Shown one piece after another: positions 18,312-27,939 of a DNA stretch of 64,000 nucleotides. The stretch's first letter is position 1, and each line of letters opens with the position of its first letter. The stretch spans positions 1 to 64,000 of the forward strand of contig CALFAK010000028.1 in NCBI GenBank assembly GCA_937948985.1, read 5' to 3'. Both the position numbers and the translations under genes were made by a program. The notes under the pieces are model-generated. The model did no database searches, had not been told where the DNA came from, and was given only the letters and a program-made list of their open reading frames with translations. This DNA comes from an uncultured Neomegalonema sp. GTDB taxonomy: Bacteria > Pseudomonadota > Alphaproteobacteria > Rhodobacterales > Rhodobacteraceae.

Positions 18312-19820
18312 ATGAATGATTCCACGTCGCTCCCGGAGAACGCGAAACCGCACGCCCTTGTCATTGGTGCTGGGTTTGGCGGTCTCGCCGCCGCAATCCG
18401 GTTGGGCGCGCGGGGTTACGCCGTAACGGTCATTGAGCGGCTTGAACAACCGGGCGGGCGGGCACGGGTTTTCAAGCAGGATGGTTTCACCTTCGATGCG
18501 GGACCGACCATCGTCACCGCACCCTTCCTGTTCGAGGAGTTATTCGAGCTATGCGGCGAGAGCATGGAAGATCACGTTACACTGAAATCACTCTCCCCGT
18601 TCTACACCGTGCGCTTCAACGATGGCGAAGAGCTCCACTACAGCGCTGACACAGAATTAATGAAGGCCGAGATCGCGCGCTTCAACCCTGACGATGTGGC
18701 CGGATACGAAAGTCTGCTGATCGAAAGCCGCAAATGCTACGAGACCGGTTTTGTCAAAATGGTTGACCGCCCGTTTCACACATTGGGGCGCATGGTTGGT
18801 GCGATCCCCGACCTTGTCACCCGCCGCGCGTACCGCTCAATCTATCAAATGGTCAGCCACCATATCAAAGACGAGCGCCTGCGCATGGCGTTCAGCTTCC
18901 ACCCGTTGTTCATCGGCGGCAACCCCATGCGCGCCAGCTGCGTTTTCGGATTGATTCTGCATCTGGAAAAGGAAGCGGGCGTTCACTACGCGATGGGCGG
19001 CACCAACACCATCGCCCAGGCCCTTGTTAAACTGATCGAAAAGCAGGGCGGCAGCGTGCTTTATAACGTTGAGGCCGAGAAAATTTTGACCGAAGGCCGC
19101 ATGGCAAGCGGCGCACGCCTGACAGATGGCGAAACGATCATGGCTGATATCGTCGTGTCAAACGCGGATTCAGCATGGACACATTCAAAACTGCTCCCCA
19201 AACCACGTCGCTGGACAGAGGCCAAACTCGCCCGTTCCGCCTATTCGATGGGCCTGTTCGTCTGGTATTTCGGCACGAACCGCAAATTTGAGAACCTCCC
19301 GCACCACACGATTATGATGGGGCCACGCTATGGCCCGCTGCTGAAAGACATCTTTGATCGCAAAATCTTGGCCGATGATTTCAGCCTCTACTTGCACCGT
19401 CCCACCGCAACAGATCCTTCATTGGCCCCTGACGGCTGCGACGGATTTTACGTGCTCTCACCTGTTCCCAATCTTTCGGGCAATATCGATTGGGCGGTTG
19501 AGGCGGAACCTTATCGCCAGAAGATTGAAGCGCATTTGGAGGCGACGGTGATGCCGGGCCTGAAAGACAGCGTCATCTCATCCCGTTTGCTCACGCCGCC
19601 CGATTTCAAGAACGACTATCTCTCCTACAACGGTGCGGGGTTCAGCTTTGAGCCTAAGATCACGCAGATCGCATGGTTTCGTCCGCACAATGTTTGCGAG
19701 GACGTGGATAACCTCTATCTCGTGGGCGCGGGTACTCATCCCGGCGCAGGGGTTCCTGGCGTGATCGCATCGGCGAAGATCATCGACAAGCTGGTTCCAG
19801 AGGCTTCTGAATACCTCTAA
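18312..19820 (+). CDS. crtI: Phytoene desaturase-family carotenoid oxidoreductase
   Basis: A 502-residue FAD-dependent desaturase of the CrtI type, which adds double bonds to phytoene at the membrane. The N-terminal dinucleotide-binding fold is clear (ALVIGAGFGGLAAAIRLGARG, then EQPGGRA near residue 47 and DAGPTIVTAP near residue 63). The C-terminal family signature is DNLYLVGAGTHPGAGVPGV. Related CrtD/CrtN-type enzymes share these features, so the exact step is not certain. No crtB (phytoene synthase) or crtY is in the window. It probably shares a transcript with the DUF2306-like gene. It is convergent with sitD, with a 4-base overlap of the stop codons. Confidence 0.88.
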   Translation: MNDSTSLPENAKPHALVIGAGFGGLAAAIRLGARGYAVTVIERLEQPGGRARVFKQDGFTFDAGPTIVTAPFLFEELFELCGESMEDHVTLKSLSPFYTVRFNDGEELHYSADTELMKAEIARFNPDDVAGYESLLIESRKCYETGFVKMVDRPFHTLGRMVGAIPDLVTRRAYRSIYQMVSHHIKDERLRMAFSFHPLFIGGNPMRASCVFGLILHLEKEAGVHYAMGGTNTIAQALVKLIEKQGGSVLYNVEAEKILTEGRMASGARLTDGETIMADIVVSNADSAWTHSKLLPKPRRWTEAKLARSAYSMGLFVWYFGTNRKFENLPHHTIMMGPRYGPLLKDIFDRKILADDFSLYLHRPTATDPSLAPDGCDGFYVLSPVPNLSGNIDWAVEAEPYRQKIEAHLEATVMPGLKDSVISSRLLTPPDFKNDYLSYNGAGFSFEPKITQIAWFRPHNVCEDVDNLYLVGAGTHPGAGVPGVIASAKIIDKLVPEASEYL

Positions 19821-20653
19821 ACCTTCGCCGTCTGTGCCTTGGTCTGGCGCATACGAACGATAAATGCGATCAGGAACAGTGCGGTCAGCACCAAAACAAT
19901 CGTCGGCGCGGGGGCGGAGTCCAGATAAAAGCTCAGCCACACCCCCGTGACCATCGACCCCAGACACACGGCAACTGAAACCGCCAACATCCGCCCGAAA
20001 CTGCGCGTCAGCAAAAACGCAATCGCGCCGGGCGTCACAAGCAGTGCCACGGCAAGGATCAACCCCACCGCCGTCAGCGTCGCCACCACCGTCAGCGACA
20101 GGATCGTCAGCAGTCCGTAATGCAGCCACACGGTGCGCAAGCCCGACGTTTGCGCCTGAACAGGATCAAATGCGTGCAGTAGAAAGTCCCGCCATTTCAA
20201 CCCCAGCACCGCACAAACCGCGACAGCGATAATCCCCGAAGTCAGCAAATCACCCCGCCCAATCCCCAGCATATTCCCGAACAGGATATGGTCCAGATGC
20301 GCGTCTGTCGGGAAAGCGACAAACAGGATCATCCCTACCGCAAACATGCCGGAGAACACGACCCCCATAACCGTATCCCGCTTCACACGGCTGTTCTCGG
20401 CCAAATACCCCGTCAGCAACGCACAGCCCATCCCCGCAACAAACGCGCCGAGGATCAGCGGCAGGTTAAGCAGATAGGCCAGCACGACGCCGGGCAGAAT
20501 CGCATGACTGACCGCATCCCCCATCAACGCCCAGCCTTTGAGGACCAAAAAGCAAGACAACATCGCCGTCGGCGGTGCGATAATCAGCGCGATCAGAAAA
20601 GCGTTTTGCATGAACGGGAATTGGAACGGCAGGGTCATCCAATCGATCATCAA
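19817..20653 (-). CDS. sitD: Manganese/iron ABC transporter permease SitD
   Basis: The second of two inner-membrane permeases of a cluster A-I metal importer (278 residues, about eight transmembrane helices). It shares the family core with SitC: ALMGDAVSHAILPGVVLAYLL near residue 36 and TLTAVGLILAVALLVTPGAIAFLLT near residue 190. Its ATG overlaps the sitC stop (ATGA, 20650-20653), so translation is coupled. Two different permeases with one ATPase is the SitABCD arrangement, not ZnuABC. It is last in the operon. Confidence 0.9.
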   Translation of the reverse strand: MMIDWMTLPFQFPFMQNAFLIALIIAPPTAMLSCFLVLKGWALMGDAVSHAILPGVVLAYLLNLPLILGAFVAGMGCALLTGYLAENSRVKRDTVMGVVFSGMFAVGMILFVAFPTDAHLDHILFGNMLGIGRGDLLTSGIIAVAVCAVLGLKWRDFLLHAFDPVQAQTSGLRTVWLHYGLLTILSLTVVATLTAVGLILAVALLVTPGAIAFLLTRSFGRMLAVSVAVCLGSMVTGVWLSFYLDSAPAPTIVLVLTALFLIAFIVRMRQTKAQTAKV

Positions 20654-21498
20654 GCCGCCCCCCGCGCACGCGCCTTGGCGGCCAGCAAACCATGCTTTGG
20701 CGCGAAGACAAACGCGATCAGAAACACCGCTGTCTGCAACGCCACAATCACCCCGCCCGTCGCCCCGTCGAGGAAATAGCTCAGATACGCCCCGACAAAG
20801 CTGGTCAGCGCACCGATCATCACAGACACCATCAGCAATCGCGGAAAACGGTCACACAGCAGATACGCCGTTGCACCGGGCGTTACGACCATTGCAATCA
20901 CCAAAAACGCCCCCACCGTCTGCATCGCCGCAACGACAGAGGCCGAGAGCAGGACAAAGAACATCGCTTTGAGCAGATCAGGTCGCAGCCCGATGGATCG
21001 CGCGTGGTTCTCATCGAAAAACGCAACCATCAGATCTTTCCATTTGGCCAGCAGGATCACCAGCGAGACCCCGCCAATGATGACCAGTTGCAGAGTGTCT
21101 TCAGGCGTAATCGCCAGAATATTGCCCATCGTAATCGTCTGCACACTTACCGAAATCGGGTTCACCGACACCATGAACAAACCAAGACCGAAGAACGAGG
21201 TGAAGATGATCCCGATGATCACATCGATCTTCAACCCCGACCGCCCCGACAGAAACAGCATCGCTCCCGCCGCCAGACCTCCGGCAAAAAACGCCCCGAA
21301 TGCAAAGGGCAAGCCCAGCATATACGCCCCCGCCACGCCGGGTACGACCGAGTGTGCCAACGCATCCCCGATCAACGACCAGCCCTTGAGCATCAGATAG
21401 CAAGATAAAAACGCGCATACCCCGCCAACCAACGCCGACACCCACATCGCATTGGTCATGTAGCTGTAGGTGAAGGGTTCGAGGAGAGCGGCAATCAC
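20650..21498 (-). CDS. sitC: Manganese/iron ABC transporter permease SitC
   Basis: The first permease of the importer (282 residues, about eight transmembrane helices). Typical elements: LKGWSLIGDALAHSVVPGVAG near residue 38 and MQTVGAFLVIAMVVTPGATAYLL near residue 190. It is followed by sitD with a 4-base overlap. The 88 bases separating it from sitB contain a strong REP-like hairpin, which could adjust expression of the permeases relative to SitA and SitB. Confidence 0.9.
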   Translation of the reverse strand: MIAALLEPFTYSYMTNAMWVSALVGGVCAFLSCYLMLKGWSLIGDALAHSVVPGVAGAYMLGLPFAFGAFFAGGLAAGAMLFLSGRSGLKIDVIIGIIFTSFFGLGLFMVSVNPISVSVQTITMGNILAITPEDTLQLVIIGGVSLVILLAKWKDLMVAFFDENHARSIGLRPDLLKAMFFVLLSASVVAAMQTVGAFLVIAMVVTPGATAYLLCDRFPRLLMVSVMIGALTSFVGAYLSYFLDGATGGVIVALQTAVFLIAFVFAPKHGLLAAKARARGAA

Positions 21499-21509
21499 AG
21501 AAAAAACCC

Positions 21510-21573
21510 CTGCCCCGGACTTGATCCGGGGCCTCTTCCCGCTCGTGCAGACCCCGGATCAAGTCCGGGGCAG
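21510..21573. repeat. REP-like inverted repeat inside the sit operon
   Basis: Two facing copies of the palindromic unit CCCCGGACTTGATCCGGGG (21513-21531 and its reverse complement at 21552-21570). With flanks they form 22-base perfect arms (CTGCCCCGG...CCGGGGCAG) and a 20-base loop. Units of this kind are dispersed repeats in many alphaproteobacterial genomes. The sequence sits between sitB and sitC in the transcript. Confidence 0.85.
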
Positions 21574-21586
21574 AGAGCCGTTATAT

Positions 21587-22429
21587 TCAACGCTCCCCCT
21601 CCCCGTAAATCACGAACGGACGCTCGTCATCTGTGATGATGCGCACTTCGCGCGTGTCATCATCATCGTGCAGTTCGGTTCCACCTAGTGTGAAATGCCG
21701 CAGCACCCCGCCGAACGCGATTTCCAGATTCTCCCGCGTAAATGTCGTCTCTGTTGGTCCGTGGGCAACTACTGTGCCCTTCACCAACACCGTGCGGTCG
21801 CAAAATTGCGGCACTGATCCGAGGTTATGCGTTGAGACCAGCATCACACGCCCTTCATCCCGCAATTCTCGCAGCAGCGTGACGATACGGTCCTCGGTCT
21901 TCACATCAACGCCCGTGAACGGTTCGTCCAGGAGGATCACCCGTCCGTCCTGCGCCAGCGCGCGAGCCAGAAACACCCGCTTGCGCTGCCCGCCGGACAG
22001 CTCACCAATCTGACGATGGCGATAATCGCCCATCCCGACCCGTCCGAGCGCAGCCTCTACAGCCGCATGATCACCATCCGAGGGGCGGCGCAAAAAGCCC
22101 ATATGGCCGTAGCGCCCCATCATCACGACATCCTCCACAAGCACGGGAAAGGCCCAGTCAACCTCCTCCGACTGCGGCACATAGGCGACCATATTCTCAC
22201 GCAATGCCTCACGCACTGATTTACCCAGCAAGCGAATTTCACCGTTTGAGGCTTTCACAAAGCCCATAATCGCCTTGAACAGCGTTGATTTTCCCGCTCC
22301 GTTAACCCCGACCAGAGCCGTTACTGTCCCGCGCGGAATATCGAAACTCGCATTGCGCAGCGCCGTATGGCCGTTGCGATAGGTCACCGTCAGATCGCTG
22401 ACCCTAATCCCCTCCCCCGCCTCGCTCAT
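21587..22429 (-). CDS. sitB: Manganese/iron ABC transporter ATP-binding protein SitB
   Basis: The cytoplasmic ATPase of the metal importer (280 residues). Walker A is [17 protein letters not shown] near residue 37, the Q-loop region is [11 protein letters not shown], the ABC signature is [16 protein letters not shown] near residue 137, and Walker B is [12 protein letters not shown]. The segment [20 protein letters not shown] is characteristic of cluster A-I metal importers. The tail is unusual in having an acidic stretch ([18 protein letters not shown]). Its start overlaps the sitA stop by 4 bases. Confidence 0.93.
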   Translation of the reverse strand: MSEAGEGIRVSDLTVTYRNGHTALRNASFDIPRGTVTALVGVNGAGKSTLFKAIMGFVKASNGEIRLLGKSVREALRENMVAYVPQSEEVDWAFPVLVEDVVMMGRYGHMGFLRRPSDGDHAAVEAALGRVGMGDYRHRQIGELSGGQRKRVFLARALAQDGRVILLDEPFTGVDVKTEDRIVTLLRELRDEGRVMLVSTHNLGSVPQFCDRTVLVKGTVVAHGPTETTFTRENLEIAFGGVLRHFTLGGTELHDDDDTREVRIITDDERPFVIYGEGER

Positions 22430-23328
22430 GGGGCGGTCAGGCCATCGGCCACGGTTTGCGATGTGACACGCAGCAGGTCCAGAAAAGTCGGCACCGGACC
22501 GCCCTCCCCGCTCAAGCTGTCCACATACAATTCCCCGCCATAGCGCGCGCCCGTTTCGCGAGCCACTTGCTTGGCCGGGTCGGTGTTGACCGTGCTTTCG
22601 CAGAACACGACCGGAATATTATTCTGTCGCACGCCATCAATCACCTTGCGCACTTGCTGTGGCGTGCCGACCGCATCCGCATTCATCGGCCACAAATACA
22701 ACTCGCGCAGCCCGAAATCACGCGCCAGATAGCTGAACGCTCCCTCACAGGTCACAAGCCAACGCTTATCCGCCGGGATCGAAGCAATACGCGTGCGTAG
22801 AGGGTCAAGCGTTGCCCGAACCTGCGCCTTATACGCATCGGCATTCGCCTGATAACTCTCTGCATTATCCGGATCATGATTTACCAGCGCATCGCGGATG
22901 TTATCGATATAAATCATCGCCGCATCCGCCCCGATCCACGCATGAGGATTGGCTTTGCCTTCATAAGCGCCAGACCCGATCGAAATCGGATCAATGCCGT
23001 CACTGACCGTCACCGACGGCTTATCCCCCAGATTGCTCAGGAATTGCTCGAACCAAAGTTCCAAATTCAACCCGTTCCAGAGGATCAAATCCGCATCCAG
23101 CGCACGGGTCAGGTCGCCCGGCGTCGGTTGATAGCCGTGAATCTCCGCCCCCGGGCGCGTAACCGACACAACCTCCGCCGCATCGCCCGCCACATTGCGC
23201 GCCATATCAGCGATGACGGTGAAGGTCGTAACGACCTTAAACTTGCCGTCATCCGGTTTCTCCTCAGCGCCGCACCCGGCCAGAAAAAGGATGATAAGCA
23301 CAGCAATGGCATGGGTGCGGGTCGGCAT
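22426..23328 (-). CDS. sitA: Manganese/iron-binding lipoprotein SitA
   Basis: The periplasmic solute-binding component (300 residues), anchored by a lipobox ([10 protein letters not shown]). The family's metal ligands are in place: His in [13 protein letters not shown] near residue 65, His in NPHAWIGAD near residue 128, Glu in [11 protein letters not shown] near residue 245 and Asp in LYVDSLSG near residue 279. The two-His/Glu/Asp set and the absence of a His-rich loop favour Mn2+ or Fe2+ over Zn2+. It heads the operon sitABCD, divergent from a Fur/Mur gene with a palindrome between the two. Confidence 0.93.
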   Translation of the reverse strand: MPTRTHAIAVLIILFLAGCGAEEKPDDGKFKVVTTFTVIADMARNVAGDAAEVVSVTRPGAEIHGYQPTPGDLTRALDADLILWNGLNLELWFEQFLSNLGDKPSVTVSDGIDPISIGSGAYEGKANPHAWIGADAAMIYIDNIRDALVNHDPDNAESYQANADAYKAQVRATLDPLRTRIASIPADKRWLVTCEGAFSYLARDFGLRELYLWPMNADAVGTPQQVRKVIDGVRQNNIPVVFCESTVNTDPAKQVARETGARYGGELYVDSLSGEGGPVPTFLDLLRVTSQTVADGLTAP

Positions 23329-23386
23329 AAACAGACACTCCGGACTAAGATATCCCGAAAGCTAGGGCTGCACAGGGATGCTGTCA

Positions 23387-23409
23387 ATGCAGATGAGAAC
23401 CAATTGCAT
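23387..23409. promoter_or_regulatory. Putative Mur/Fur box between sitA and the Fur-family gene
   Basis: ATGCA at 23387-23391 and TGCAT at 23405-23409 are the outer arms of a 23-base imperfect palindrome, with GAT and AAT next to the arms (TGCAGAT...CAATTGCA). It resembles TGCAAAT/ATTTGCA-type manganese-response sites of rhizobial Mur. It is centred 70 bases from the sitA start and 60 from the regulator start. Confidence 0.55.
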
Positions 23410-23458
23410 CAAGGTTAAGCCACTTGCACCTGCGTCGCATCTGGCTAAAATCGCATTT

Positions 23459-23884
23459 ATGTCTGAGATCGTCCGGAAACCGACCCCGATGGAAAATGCG
23501 CTACGCGATGAAGGCGTGCGTTTGACCCGTCAGCGTAGGGTTTTGCTGCAGGTTCTGGCCGATGCTGACGATCATCCTGATGCGAACGAATTACATCGCC
23601 GAGCGCACAGCATCGATCCGAAAGTCTCCCTCGCCACAGTCTATCGCACCTTATCAGTGCTGGAGGGTGCGGGGGTCATCGACCGCCATGCTTTCGAGGG
23701 CAAACCCGCCCGCTTTGAAACCGCCGACCGCCCGCATCATGATCATCTGATCGATTTGGAAACGGGTGATGTTGTTGAATTCCGCTCGGAGAAAATCGAA
23801 CGCCTGCAAGCCGAAATTGCCGCCGAACTAGGTTACGACATCGTCCATCACCGCTTGGAACTGTATGGTCGGCGCAAACGGTGA
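23459..23884 (+). CDS. mur: Fur-family metalloregulator, Mur-like
   Basis: A 141-residue transcriptional repressor. It has an N-terminal winged helix (GVRLTRQRRVLLQVLADADD, then SLATVYRTLSVLEGAGVI) and a C-terminal metal/dimerisation domain with HHDHLIDLETGDVVEF. No CxxC structural zinc motif is present, as in alphaproteobacterial Fur/Mur proteins, which sense manganese and repress sitABCD. Divergence from sitABCD supports this assignment over iron-sensing Fur or Zur. ATG 23459 is chosen because the extra N-terminus from 23378 is not family-like and covers the palindrome. The sensed metal is inferred. Confidence 0.85.
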   Translation: MSEIVRKPTPMENALRDEGVRLTRQRRVLLQVLADADDHPDANELHRRAHSIDPKVSLATVYRTLSVLEGAGVIDRHAFEGKPARFETADRPHHDHLIDLETGDVVEFRSEKIERLQAEIAAELGYDIVHHRLELYGRRKR

Positions 23885-23993
23885 GATTTGGATCGTGAAA
23901 ATTGATATTTATGATCCCCCATGCCGACCGGCCACAGAACGGGCGAATCATCCGGTGGACCGAAATCCATCGGCCCGATCAGGTAAAAGTGAC

Positions 23994-24020
23994 GCTTCAG
24001 GGCGCATAACGTCCTGAAGC
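23994..24020. terminator. Hairpin between convergent genes, possible bidirectional terminator
   Basis: GCTTCAGG (23994-24001) pairs perfectly with CCTGAAGC (24013-24020) across an 11-base loop. It lies between the stops of the Mur-like gene and the DUF255 gene. No T run follows on either strand, so the terminator role is uncertain. Confidence 0.4.
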
Positions 24021-24045
24021 CGGATTTGATCGTGCGAGCGGGTTG

Positions 24046-26355
24046 TCACGGCAACCGGAAGCGGACTTGCTCTGGCGGCAGGCAGAGGGCGTCATTGCAG
24101 ATTTGGATCGTGAGATCGGCGTCGGTACCGACACCGGTGGTTTGGGCGGTGATCTGGCCCTGCCCCTCGATTACCAGCAGCGGCTCGTCCTGAAATCCGA
24201 GATTTACTTTACGGGCGGGCGGATATTGCACTGATGTGACCCCGGAGCCTGACAAAGTGGTCGGGATCAACTCGTCGGTGAGCGGCTGATTAGCATTTGC
24301 GTGCCAACCGGGGCGGAAATTCAGCGCCAGCGTCATGGTCGAGCCGTTCAACGCCATTTTTGCTGTCGCAACGCCGTTGCCCAGCTGGCGCAATGCCCCA
24401 GTTTCACCGCTTCTGTGCATTGCAGCCGCAGATATCGCCGACATGTGTGTGCTTGGCGATTCGTCGAGCGATTGTGCCAGTGCCGCGAGAAGAGTATCGG
24501 CATATTGGCGGAAACGAACGGCTTCACGATCATCGGTTAAACGCTTGGAAAGCATGGCATAAAGCGCCAGACCCGAAGCGTTTCCGGTGGGAACCGCACC
24601 CTCGATCACATCGTAACTTCCCCCCAAAGGCCCGGTATCCTGCGCCATACGAAGCTGTGCATTTGAACCATCCGAGAAGCGTTGGCTCATCTGTTCGGCG
24701 AGGTTTTTGGCCTGTGCCAGATATTGTGGCTTGCCTGTAGCATCATAGAGGGCGACAGCGCCGAGTCCCATCCACGCGTAATCGCGGACGCTGCCCCTCT
24801 CAAGCGGGCCATTGGCATACGCGCGGGCTAGGTTTCCTGAGCCATCAAGCATTCGTGTAAGGACAAACGCCGCCGCGCGCTCTGCCGCTTGCAGGTAACG
24901 CGGCTCGTTCAACGAGACGGCGGCGGTGGCGAGAGAGCGGATCATCAGGCCGTTCCATCCGGAGATGACTTTTGTGTCCACAAGCGGGTGCGGACGGGCG
25001 TTTCGGGCAACGCGCATTTGCTCAAGCAGCGGGTCGAGAGGCGCGAAATCGGTGGTGGCATCAGGGTCAATATGCGCAACTGACCCGGTGGGTACCGTGG
25101 GCGCTTGGTCAAGGCCTAGTGCGTAGAGCACACGGTCGTAGTTCTGGTTGCCCACTGAGGCGGTAAGTTGGTCAGGCGTCCACGTATAAAAAGCGCCCTC
25201 TTCCATCTCTCCGCCTTGTGAAACGAGGGAATCCGCGTCTTCGGCAGCGTAGAAACCACCTTCGGGCGCAGTCATATCACGGATCACATAATCGAGCGCG
25301 CGGCGAGTGGCCCGCTCGAACACAGGATCGCGCGTCAACTCCCATGCCTTGAGGAGGGATCGCGTCATAAGCGCTTGATTATAGAGCATTTTTTCAAAAT
25401 GTGGTGTACGCCACTGGGAGTCTACGGCATAACGGTGAAAGCCGCCGCCGACATGATCATGAATGCCACCCGCCACGATGTGCCGCAAAGTGTTGACCGC
25501 CGCGTCAAGCGACGCGCGGTCCGCATTGCGCTCATAATTTTCCAGCAGGAATTGAATGGTTGTCTCATTGGGGAATTTTGGAGCTTTGCTGAAACCACCT
25601 TCAAAATCATCATGTTTTGCAAGGGTTTCAGCGACAGTCTTGTCAAACAGCGCATCATCAACCTCGGCAGCCTGAGTGCGGCGCAAGGAGATGAGTTGGA
25701 CAAATTCTGCAATAGAATCAGCTTGTTCGCGCATAGCGTTCTGGCCATCAGGTTGCCGCCAATCATCTGCCAACCCCGCGAGCGACTGCATGAAGATACC
25801 CGGAGGCGCATAACCCATTGAAACTATGGGCTTACCCTCAGGTGTCAGGAACACGTTATTCGGCCATCCGCCACGCTGACTAAGCAATTGCGTCGCCATC
25901 ATATATTGCGCATCAATATGAGGCAGTGTTTCGCGGTCCACTTTAATGGCCACGTAATTCGCGTTCATGATGGCCGCAACTTCAGCGTTGTCGAAGCTCT
26001 CCTCTTCCATAACGTGACACCAGTGGCAAGTCGCGTAACCCACTGAAAGAAATACCGGAACACCGCGCGACTTGGCTTCCGCAAGCGCCGCATCACCCCA
26101 CGGATGCCAGTCCACAGGGTTGTGGGCGTGCTGGCGCAGATATGGAGAACGCTCTAAAACCAGCCTGTTCCGGTAGATCGGCGCCCCCGTCCCATCAAGA
26201 TACCGGGTGCGCGGGGGCTGAACAGCCGGCGCCGCCGAAACCGATTGTGCAATGCCTTGCGGCATCGGAACAGCATTGGGCAGCGGCTCCGCCCGCACTT
26301 GGAGAACAAGTGCCACGGTGCCGATAAATGAGAGAAATGCGGTCTTGCGTAGCAT
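24046..26355 (-). CDS. Exported DUF255 (YyaL/SPATA20-type) thioredoxin-fold protein with C-terminal DsbD-alpha-like domain
   Basis: A 769-residue protein with a signal peptide ([22 protein letters not shown]). From about residue 60 comes the DUF255 thioredoxin-like domain ([18 protein letters not shown]) with a CHWC redox motif in [16 protein letters not shown]. It is followed by the six-hairpin/glycosidase-like region of the YyaL family ([18 protein letters not shown]). The last 90 residues ([20 protein letters not shown] ... [13 protein letters not shown]) look like a DsbD N-terminal domain with a CNDALC pair. AGGAGG 6 bases before ATG 26355 decides the start. Typical YyaL proteins are cytoplasmic and lack the tail; here both domains would be periplasmic. 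A thiol-disulfide role is inferred. Confidence 0.82.
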   Translation of the reverse strand: MLRKTAFLSFIGTVALVLQVRAEPLPNAVPMPQGIAQSVSAAPAVQPPRTRYLDGTGAPIYRNRLVLERSPYLRQHAHNPVDWHPWGDAALAEAKSRGVPVFLSVGYATCHWCHVMEEESFDNAEVAAIMNANYVAIKVDRETLPHIDAQYMMATQLLSQRGGWPNNVFLTPEGKPIVSMGYAPPGIFMQSLAGLADDWRQPDGQNAMREQADSIAEFVQLISLRRTQAAEVDDALFDKTVAETLAKHDDFEGGFSKAPKFPNETTIQFLLENYERNADRASLDAAVNTLRHIVAGGIHDHVGGGFHRYAVDSQWRTPHFEKMLYNQALMTRSLLKAWELTRDPVFERATRRALDYVIRDMTAPEGGFYAAEDADSLVSQGGEMEEGAFYTWTPDQLTASVGNQNYDRVLYALGLDQAPTVPTGSVAHIDPDATTDFAPLDPLLEQMRVARNARPHPLVDTKVISGWNGLMIRSLATAAVSLNEPRYLQAAERAAAFVLTRMLDGSGNLARAYANGPLERGSVRDYAWMGLGAVALYDATGKPQYLAQAKNLAEQMSQRFSDGSNAQLRMAQDTGPLGGSYDVIEGAVPTGNASGLALYAMLSKRLTDDREAVRFRQYADTLLAALAQSLDESPSTHMSAISAAAMHRSGETGALRQLGNGVATAKMALNGSTMTLALNFRPGWHANANQPLTDELIPTTLSGSGVTSVQYPPARKVNLGFQDEPLLVIEGQGQITAQTTGVGTDADLTIQICNDALCLPPEQVRFRLP

Positions 26356-26600
26356 TGTGAGGCCTCCTGAATGATGTACCCGAACAATAGAGCGGAAGAT
26401 CATTTGATTCGAGCATACGCTCACACCCTATCGGGATCGTGACCGAAAGAGAGCGCGGGACGACAACTTTCAACAACTTTCATTAAATTGTTTCATTGTG
26501 GAAAAGATTTCTTGGCGCTAACCATTCTTCCTGACGAATGAGAAAGTTTGGCACAGTATAACCAAACTCCTTGAGTTGGAGCAGTAAGAGGACGGCTACG

Positions 26601-27782
26601 ATGAAATCGATCCGTTTCGGCGTCGCATTGGTGATGGGTTTTGGCCTTGCAGGATGCGCAACACAACAACCCGACTTTTTGGCGACAAAACCAATCGCAA
26701 AAGCGCCATCGGTCGCACCCGTTGACCTGCCAACCACGGTGGTGGCTGCTGTTCCTGAGGTACAGGCCGCGATCCCGGCACCGACCTATCAAGCGTATTC
26801 GCAGCCTGTTTATCAGGCGCCAAGATATGTGGCCGCCGCGCCCGTTGTGAGAGCAGCGCCTGTGGTTGTTCCGCAATACGTACCGATTGAGACCGCTCCG
26901 GTCCCGGAAGAACAGCAGAATTTCGAGAACATCGGGGATCTGGACGCGCCAGCGATAGCTGAGGTTGCAGCGCCCGTTTCTGTTTTTGAACCTGAATATC
27001 AAGCCGTTGCGGCCATACCCGAAGTTGTGGCTCCAGCGCCCCCTCCTGTGGCGGTAGCACCCCGCAGCCGGAGCATGGCACCGATTTATGATGATCCCAA
27101 AGATGGCAAAAAGCGCTCGCCACGGGAAAATCGTATTCACAAGAATAAAGGCTATCAACGTAATGCCGCGCTGCGCGCCGGCGGTTTGAAACCCAAGGTC
27201 CGCAACGCCTATACGCCCGCTTTTGGCCTTGAGTTGGAAGATGCAGCGCTGGCGCGCCTGAATCCCAGCATTCGCTATGACGCGCGATATGTAAAGATCG
27301 GCTACCCTTGGGGCGATGTGCCGGAAACAACGGGGGTTTGTACAGATGTCATTATCCGCAGCTATCGGACGTTGGGCATCGACCTGCAATCGTTGGTCCA
27401 TGACGATATGCGGCGCGCGTTCAAGGCCTATCCAAGCCGCAGAATCTATGGGTTAAAGAAAGCCGATCCGAATATTGATCACCGCCGGGTCGTCAATCTG
27501 GAAGCGTTTTTCGAGCGTACCGGGGCCAGCGTTCCGGTTGGAACCTCACCGGATGATTTCAAGCCCGGTGATGTGCTGACGTGGCGCTTGAGCGGAAATG
27601 AGCCGCATATCGGGATTGTTGTGAGTGATCGCGACCCGCGCACGGGCTATCCTTTGGTAGTTCACAATCTGGGCGCGGGTGTGCGCAAGGATGATCTGAT
27701 CACGTTGTCAAAACCTGAGGGCCAGTTCCGGTTCGCACCGGATCGTGAAACACAGCTTGCGTCACTGCAATTGAAGCGCTGA
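26601..27782 (+). CDS. DUF1287 lipoprotein with Pro/Ala-rich linker
   Basis: A 393-residue exported protein. The signal peptide ends in a lipobox (GFGLAGC), followed by about 130 residues rich in Pro, Ala and Val that should be an extended linker. From about residue 205 the DUF1287 domain begins (LNPSIRYDARYVKIGYPWGD, GVCTDVIIRSYRTLGIDL), with a conserved Cys-Thr-Asp, and later FKPGDVLTWRL and HIGIVVSDRD. DUF1287 resembles NlpC/P60 cysteine peptidases in general layout, so a cell-wall role is possible but not shown. AGAGGA 8 bases ahead of ATG 26601 sets the start. Confidence 0.82.
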   Translation: MKSIRFGVALVMGFGLAGCATQQPDFLATKPIAKAPSVAPVDLPTTVVAAVPEVQAAIPAPTYQAYSQPVYQAPRYVAAAPVVRAAPVVVPQYVPIETAPVPEEQQNFENIGDLDAPAIAEVAAPVSVFEPEYQAVAAIPEVVAPAPPPVAVAPRSRSMAPIYDDPKDGKKRSPRENRIHKNKGYQRNAALRAGGLKPKVRNAYTPAFGLELEDAALARLNPSIRYDARYVKIGYPWGDVPETTGVCTDVIIRSYRTLGIDLQSLVHDDMRRAFKAYPSRRIYGLKKADPNIDHRRVVNLEAFFERTGASVPVGTSPDDFKPGDVLTWRLSGNEPHIGIVVSDRDPRTGYPLVVHNLGAGVRKDDLITLSKPEGQFRFAPDRETQLASLQLKR

Positions 27783-27939
27783 GACATTTTTCGCTGATGT
27801 GATTTGGGTATTAGCGTCATACATGATGATCGAGTCGCACATGACGTTATAGGCTTTTGTTTTTTCGCGATTTCCGGGTCGTAAGGCTCTTTAATCTGGC
27901 TCGAAATCGATTTAGGCTCAACCCGACAGGGGGGAGCCA

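Noticed and set aside
23911-24009. 32-codon frame MIPHADRPQNGRIIRWTEIH... after the Mur-like gene
   Set aside because: Composition is protein-like but there is no ribosome site, it ends in the hairpin at 23994-24020, and it is too short to judge.
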